From contig JANLHA010000038.1 in the NCBI GenBank assembly GCA_024653845.1, positions 1 to 17,762 on the forward strand: DNA of 17,762 nt, given 5' to 3'. The translations under genes were made by a program, and so were the position numbers. This DNA is from Candidatus Omnitrophota bacterium. Its GTDB lineage: Bacteria > Omnitrophota > Gorgyraeia > Zapsychrales > JANLHA01. The stretch's first letter is position 1. Each line of letters opens with the position of its first letter. Below are positions 13,733 to 17,762 of the stretch, piece after piece. The notes below the pieces were generated by a model that was given only the letters and a program-made list of their open reading frames with translations, did not search any database and was not told where the DNA came from.

Positions 13733-14545
13733 ATGAACCGAACAAAAGCTTACCTTAGCATGACAGCACTGATCCTTTTCTGGCCTACCTTGACCTGGGC
13801 GCAAAATTTTGCAGGAACAGGGCCCGCTACCGATCAAGCTCAACAATCCGAAATTTTGCTCGCTCCCGCCCCTGAAATGGTTACGGCAACAGTCGCAGAA
13901 ACTCCCGGACAAGAACAACCCATTGCAGAAGATATTCCTGTTCTTTTTGAGGGATCCAGCCAATATACATTAGGGAAAACAGATATCATTGAAGTCTCTG
14001 TCCAACGCCACCCCGAAGTCAGCGGTCAATACATGATTAATAATGAAGGGAAGATCCAGTACGAATTTGTCGGAGATGTTCCCTTGGAAGGCATGACCAA
14101 AGATCTGGTTCGCGACAAATTGACGGAACTTCTTTCAGTTTATATTGTCTCTCCAGAAGTTACGGTGAAGATTGCCGGATATAATAGTAAGGTTGTCTAT
14201 GTGATCGGAGAGGTCCAAAGCCCTGGAAAAATCTTTATGCGAGGAGATACCATTACGGTTCGAGAAGCGCTCGTGCAAGCAGGCTTACCTTTGTTGACAG
14301 CATCCACCAAAAAAGGTAAACTCATCACTCCTTCTGATAATGGCAGCCCAGACACACGCAAAGTGAATATCAGCGCTTTGCTTTATAAGGGAGATTTGAG
14401 AGAAAATTATGTCATGAAACCCGGCGACACTCTCTATGTTCCTGCCACAGGGTTGACGAAAGTCATGAGAACTATCTCACCCGTGACAGCTCCGATCTCC
14501 AATGCTGCCAGCACAGGACGACAAGTTTATACCGGTGGCTTTTAA
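13733..14545 (+). CDS. Polysaccharide export protein (Wza/Poly_export type, exosortase-system style)
   Basis: The 270-residue protein starts with a signal peptide (MNRTKAYLSMTALILFWPTL, cleavage probably after TWA at residue 23) and should be exported to the periplasm or outer membrane. After a Pro/Ala/Glu-rich linker comes the polysaccharide export domain (about 80-155: YTLGKTDIIEVSVQRHPEVS, GKIQYEFVGDVPLEGMT, LLSVYIVSPEVTVKIAGYNS) and then one SLBB beta-grasp domain (VVYVIGEVQSPGKIFM to MKPGDTLYVP). There is no lipobox cysteine, and the C-terminal amphipathic helix of classical Wza is absent, so it looks like the shorter versions that accompany exosortase loci. A GAGG site lies 8 nt before the ATG. 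It forms one operon with the chain-length, ATPase and kinase genes that follow at 6-12 nt spacing. Confidence 0.9.
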   Translation: MNRTKAYLSMTALILFWPTLTWAQNFAGTGPATDQAQQSEILLAPAPEMVTATVAETPGQEQPIAEDIPVLFEGSSQYTLGKTDIIEVSVQRHPEVSGQYMINNEGKIQYEFVGDVPLEGMTKDLVRDKLTELLSVYIVSPEVTVKIAGYNSKVVYVIGEVQSPGKIFMRGDTITVREALVQAGLPLLTASTKKGKLITPSDNGSPDTRKVNISALLYKGDLRENYVMKPGDTLYVPATGLTKVMRTISPVTAPISNAASTGRQVYTGGF

Positions 14546-14557
14546 CAAAGGAATATC

Positions 14558-15844
14558 ATGAGCGATCAAGCAAGTTCGATAACCACACCGTTAACATATT
14601 TTAAAGTTTTATTCCGTAGAAAAGCGCTCTTCATCATACCCGTATTTATTGGTCTGATTTTGGGCATTTGCACAGGCATCATCCTGCCTAAAAAATATCG
14701 ATCATCGACGGTTCTGCTGGTGGAAGAAGGTAAAACGGATAACCCTTTATTCAATCAGATTGCGGTTTCCACAACCGTCACCCAACGCTTGACGGCAATC
14801 AAAGAATCGATGTTGGGATGGAACAACCTTGTGCAACTCGTCACACGATTGAAACTGGATAAAAATGTTAAGACCATCGAGGAATTTGAAAATCTGGTTT
14901 TGGAAATTCGCCGAAATATCGCTATCCAGCTGAAGGGGAAGAATGTCATCGAACTGACTTACGTCGACGACAATCCCGAAGAAACCCAGGCTGTTGTTAA
15001 AAACATCACAGATATTTTCATCGAACGAAACATCGAACAGCAAAATCAGGAAACATCCGATGCCATCGTTTTTATTGAAAACATGTTGAAGGTTTATCGA
15101 GGAAAAATCAAATCCACTGAGATCGCCAAACTCCAAGACCAGCTCAACTCGCTTCTCATTGATTCAACGGAAAGCCATCCCCTCGTCAAGCAACTCCGAG
15201 AACAAATTCGGGTCAAAAAAGCAGAGCTTGAGAAAGAAAATTTGATTTATACCGAGAACGATCTTTTGACTTCCGTGACAAGCAACCCCATCATTGATGA
15301 AATCAAAAAATCTCTTGATGTCATTGAATCCAAGACAGGAGACAGTCCGCTTCCTACAGCTCAAGATCAAGTTGCCAAAGCGATGCTCTTGGACAAACTC
15401 GACAATGTCATGGCCAGAGACGTTGACGTCAATGCCTCGATCTACAATATGCTTTTGCAACGCCTGGAGACAGCCAAAATCACCCAACGCTTGCAGTCTT
15501 CTAAAGAAGGAACAAAATACACCGTCTTGGACCCACCCCGTATTCCTCGCAAACCTTTTTATCCCAACAAATTTCTTGTCACATTGATGGGAATCTTTTT
15601 TGGATGCATGGTTGGCGCGGGATTGGTGGTTGTGATGGAATTTTTCGATCGTTCATTCATTGATGTGGAGGAGGCCAAAGAATATTTGGGCGTTCCCTTA
15701 TTGGGAGCAATTTCAAAAATCACGACGGAAGATAGCCTCAGAATTGAGCGAGAGCGAGAAACCTGGCTCTATGTTCTTATGCTTGTTGCAGGAAGCATTA
15801 TCGTTCTTGTGACACTGACGGCCACTAACCTCATGAATAAGTAG
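14558..15844 (+). CDS. Chain-length determinant protein (Wzz/GNVR family)
   Basis: The 428-residue inner-membrane protein controls polymer length and contacts the export machinery. Visible parts are a first TM helix at about 24-43 (ALFIIPVFIGLILGICTGII), a long helical periplasmic region, the proline-rich PFYP just before a second TM at about 339-360, a cytoplasmic stretch (FFDRSFIDVEEAKEYLGVPL) and a third hydrophobic helix at 403-423 at the very end. There is no fused kinase domain; the kinase is a separate gene two positions on. This layout, with a coiled-coil middle and a third C-terminal helix, resembles the chain-length proteins of XrtA/PEP-CTERM loci more than classical Wzz. AAGGA stands 5 nt before the ATG. 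Gap to the previous gene is 12 nt and to the next 6 nt. Confidence 0.88.
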   Translation: MSDQASSITTPLTYFKVLFRRKALFIIPVFIGLILGICTGIILPKKYRSSTVLLVEEGKTDNPLFNQIAVSTTVTQRLTAIKESMLGWNNLVQLVTRLKLDKNVKTIEEFENLVLEIRRNIAIQLKGKNVIELTYVDDNPEETQAVVKNITDIFIERNIEQQNQETSDAIVFIENMLKVYRGKIKSTEIAKLQDQLNSLLIDSTESHPLVKQLREQIRVKKAELEKENLIYTENDLLTSVTSNPIIDEIKKSLDVIESKTGDSPLPTAQDQVAKAMLLDKLDNVMARDVDVNASIYNMLLQRLETAKITQRLQSSKEGTKYTVLDPPRIPRKPFYPNKFLVTLMGIFFGCMVGAGLVVVMEFFDRSFIDVEEAKEYLGVPLLGAISKITTEDSLRIERERETWLYVLMLVAGSIIVLVTLTATNLMNK

Positions 15845-15850
15845 GCAATT

Positions 15851-16747
15851 ATGTACAATAAATTTTATGGATTCAGCGAAACACCTTTCAATTTAACACC
15901 AAACTCTCGGTTTTTCTTTGCCAGCAACAAACACACCGAGGCCCTGAGCACGTTGATTTATGCGATCGAAGGGCGCAAGGGATTTGTTGTGATCACCGGC
16001 GAGATTGGCTCTGGGAAAACAACGGTTTGCCGAACCCTACTGGGGCAACTCAATTCCAAAACTCAGACGGCATTGATCACCAATACGCATTTGAGCAGCA
16101 AAGATCTCCTCTCAACGATCCTTGAAGATCTTGAAATAGAACATAAACCCGGGTCCAAAGCAAAACTCCTTTCTCAATTGAACAATTATTTGATTGAACA
16201 ATTACGACTGGACCAGAATGTTGTCCTCATCATTGATGAAGCGCAAAATTTATCACCCTCGGTCTTAGAAGAGGTCCGAATGCTTTCGAATCTTGAAACA
16301 GAAAATGAAAAACTCATTCAGATCATTTTCCTTGGACAACCCGAATTGAAGAAAAAACTTTCACTTCCTCGACTCGAACAATTGCGTCAGCGGATTTCCG
16401 TATTTTTTCATATTTCACCGTTGTCTCGAGAAGATGCCAAGGCATACATCTTGCATCGACTTCGAATTGCCAGCGGAACCAATACCGAATTTTTCACAGA
16501 AGAGGCCCTTGATGCTGTTTATGAATTTTCTCGAGGGACACCGCGACTGATCAATCAAATTTGCGACAGCGCACTTCTGACCGGATATACCGAAGATACC
16601 AAAGTCATCGATCGAAAAATCATTGAAGAGGTTGTCCAAGAATCACCGACCATTCAAATTTTGGGAATCAAACATCGAAGAGACGATCTTGAAATCTCAA
16701 TTCCTGAGACAACCAAAGATCTTCCTACAAACTGGGATATTTCGTGA
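15851..16747 (+). CDS. ExeA-like AAA+ ATPase of the exosortase/exopolysaccharide locus
   Basis: The 298-residue protein begins MYNKFYGFSETPFNLTPNSR, the hallmark opening of ExeA/GspA-like ATPases. Walker A is GEIGSGKTT at 50-58 and Walker B is VVLIIDEAQ at 124-132. A sensor-like stretch IIFLGQPELKKKL and the winged C-terminal part (YILHRLRIASGTNTEFFTEE, RGTPRLINQICDSALL) follow. In general secretion ExeA remodels peptidoglycan contacts for secretin assembly. The short version without a peptidoglycan-binding tail is a regular partner of XrtA-type exopolysaccharide operons, where its exact role is not settled. No signal peptide or TM is seen, so it acts in the cytoplasm. It lies 6 nt after the chain-length gene and 8 nt before the kinase gene. 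Confidence 0.9.
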   Translation: MYNKFYGFSETPFNLTPNSRFFFASNKHTEALSTLIYAIEGRKGFVVITGEIGSGKTTVCRTLLGQLNSKTQTALITNTHLSSKDLLSTILEDLEIEHKPGSKAKLLSQLNNYLIEQLRLDQNVVLIIDEAQNLSPSVLEEVRMLSNLETENEKLIQIIFLGQPELKKKLSLPRLEQLRQRISVFFHISPLSREDAKAYILHRLRIASGTNTEFFTEEALDAVYEFSRGTPRLINQICDSALLTGYTEDTKVIDRKIIEEVVQESPTIQILGIKHRRDDLEISIPETTKDLPTNWDIS

Positions 16748-16755
16748 GGTAATTT

Positions 16756-17541
16756 ATGGGAAAAATCACCAACGCTCTTAAAAAAGCTGCTGATGAACGA
16801 TTGCAAAGGATTGAGAGAATCAACCGGATCCGCGAAAATGACACCCTCATCATCAAAAAGATGGGGGATTCGAAAGTGGATTCCCGGATCATTGCTTATT
16901 TTGACCCCAAAGCCCTCATTACCGAACAATACAAAATTCTTCGTACCAATATTCTTTCGCTAAGTAAAAATAAACCTCAAAAGACTTTGATTGTCACGAG
17001 CTCCATTCATTCGGAAGGAAAAACCATCACCGCTTTGAATTTGGCCATGACGTTGGCTCATGCGACGCATCGCCCCAAAGTGCTCTTGATCGATGCCGAT
17101 ATGCGACGAGGTCGAGTGGCAAAATATCTTGGCGTTGACCAAAAGATTGGATTGTCAGAAGTCCTTGCAGGGAAAGCCACATTGGAAGAAGCGCTGTTTC
17201 ATATTGACGTTGAGAATTTAACATTTTTAGCTTGTGGAGCGGTCCCCGATAATCCTGCAGAACTTTTGGATTCGGATGCCATGAAAAAACTTTTGGCCCA
17301 AATGCGTAATGAATTTGATCATATTCTCATCGACACACCGCCGATTGTTTCTGTGACAGATTCTGGGATTGTGGGAGCTCAGACGGATGGCGTTGTGATG
17401 GTGGTCCAAGCCAGCCGCACGCAACGTGGGGTTGTCAAGCACGCAGTCGAGCTTCTGAATCAAGCTCATGCAAAAGTGGTAGGATACATCTTAACCAATA
17501 TTGAATATCATTTGCCCGAGTATATTTATCGGTATTTATAA
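16756..17541 (+). CDS. Cytoplasmic BY-type tyrosine autokinase (CpsD/CapB-like)
   Basis: The 261-residue protein is a P-loop tyrosine kinase of the type found with Wzz-like partners. Walker A is TSSIHSEGKT (81-90), Walker A' is VLLIDAD (109-115) and Walker B is ILIDTP (190-195). The oligomerisation motif upstream is EQYKILR (57-63), an ExxKxxR variant of the usual ExxRxxR. The C-terminus ends in a tyrosine cluster (Y251, Y256, Y258, Y260 in NIEYHLPEYIYRYL), the expected autophosphorylation sites. Cycles of phosphorylation of such clusters open and close the polymerase-export machinery. The chain-length protein two genes upstream should act as its membrane activator, since the kinase itself has no TM. 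GAGG lies 6 nt before the ATG. The short N-terminal region with a basic KKAADERLQRI helix matches the kinases of exosortase loci. Confidence 0.92.
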   Translation: MGKITNALKKAADERLQRIERINRIRENDTLIIKKMGDSKVDSRIIAYFDPKALITEQYKILRTNILSLSKNKPQKTLIVTSSIHSEGKTITALNLAMTLAHATHRPKVLLIDADMRRGRVAKYLGVDQKIGLSEVLAGKATLEEALFHIDVENLTFLACGAVPDNPAELLDSDAMKKLLAQMRNEFDHILIDTPPIVSVTDSGIVGAQTDGVVMVVQASRTQRGVVKHAVELLNQAHAKVVGYILTNIEYHLPEYIYRYL

Positions 17542-17556
17542 GAAAGAGGGAGGCTT

Positions 17557-17762
17557 ATGGCAAAATATCTTGTTGCTGGTGGTGCAGGATTTATCGGATC
17601 AAATATCGTTGAGAAATTGCTTAAAGACGGACATTATGTTCGCGTCCTCGATAATTTCTATTCCGGGAAAGAAGAGAATCTTGACTTCACCCAAGGATTA
17701 GGCAAAGACAAATTTGAACTCGTTCGTGGCGACATCCGAGATCAAGCCGCTTGTGAGAAAGC
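17557..17762 (+). CDS. NAD-dependent sugar-nucleotide epimerase/dehydratase (3' end outside window)
   Basis: Only the first 68 residues are present. They form the start of an extended short-chain dehydrogenase Rossmann fold: YLVAGGAGFIGSNIVEKLL with the GxxGxxG NAD-binding loop, VLDNFYSGKEENL with the aspartate that binds the adenine ribose, and ELVRGDIRD. This is the UDP-glucose 4-epimerase/UDP-glucuronate decarboxylase superfamily, which makes activated sugars for surface polysaccharides, so it fits the operon. The catalytic YxxxK lies beyond the window and the substrate cannot be named. GGAGG lies 4 nt before the ATG at 17557, which is 15 nt after the kinase stop. Confidence 0.88.
   Translation, partial: MAKYLVAGGAGFIGSNIVEKLLKDGHYVRVLDNFYSGKEENLDFTQGLGKDKFELVRGDIRDQAACEK

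Overview
The window reads as a chromosomal segment from a diderm (Gram-negative) bacterium of moderate-to-low GC. It is gene-dense and has no tRNA, rRNA, CRISPR array, transposase or phage gene that I can recognise. The outer-membrane polysaccharide export protein argues for two membranes. The gene mix (a three-part heme/siroheme fusion, an exosortase-type exopolysaccharide operon, sigma-54) would fit a diderm candidate phylum such as Omnitrophota. That assignment is an inference from gene style, not from a marker gene.

Region 1 (1-4303, plus strand) is signalling. It holds the tail of a LuxR/NarL-type regulator, a stand-alone receiver protein, a PAS-GAF-GGDEF diguanylate cyclase, a decayed PAS-GAF paralogue of that cyclase, and a MatC-like dicarboxylate carrier whose start overlaps the stop of the decayed gene.

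Region 2 (4298-6095, minus strand) is a three-gene operon transcribed leftward: a PHP-family histidinol-phosphatase-like hydrolase, a VOC (glyoxalase fold) protein and a BCP-type peroxiredoxin. The peroxiredoxin ends tail-to-tail with the carrier, overlapping it by 6 nt.

Region 3 (6096-11762, plus strand) is tetrapyrrole synthesis. A membrane protein of unknown role is followed 4 nt later by a 690-residue HemC-CobA-HemD fusion, then HemB and HemL. HemL makes 5-aminolevulinate, HemB makes porphobilinogen, and the fusion should go on to uroporphyrinogen III and precorrin-2. The HemC part lacks the whole third domain, which normally carries the cofactor-binding cysteine. Two full copies and two fragments of a structured repeat lie in the gaps of regions 2 and 3; their stems covary and their internal-loop motifs are conserved.

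Region 4 (11734-13510) is rpoN (sigma-54) on the minus strand, overlapping the end of hemL by 29 nt, followed by a 376-nt regulatory gap. The gap holds a likely leaderless rpoN promoter, one strong and one weaker sigma-54 promoter pointing right, and a cluster of TGTCAT/ACATGT dyads at enhancer distance.

Region 5 (13511-17762, plus strand) is a tightly packed exopolysaccharide operon of the XrtA/PEP-CTERM type: a small MerR-like regulator, Wza-like export protein, Wzz-like chain-length protein, ExeA-like ATPase, CpsD-like tyrosine autokinase and the start of a sugar-nucleotide epimerase. The sigma-54 promoter in front of it ties this operon to the neighbouring rpoN.
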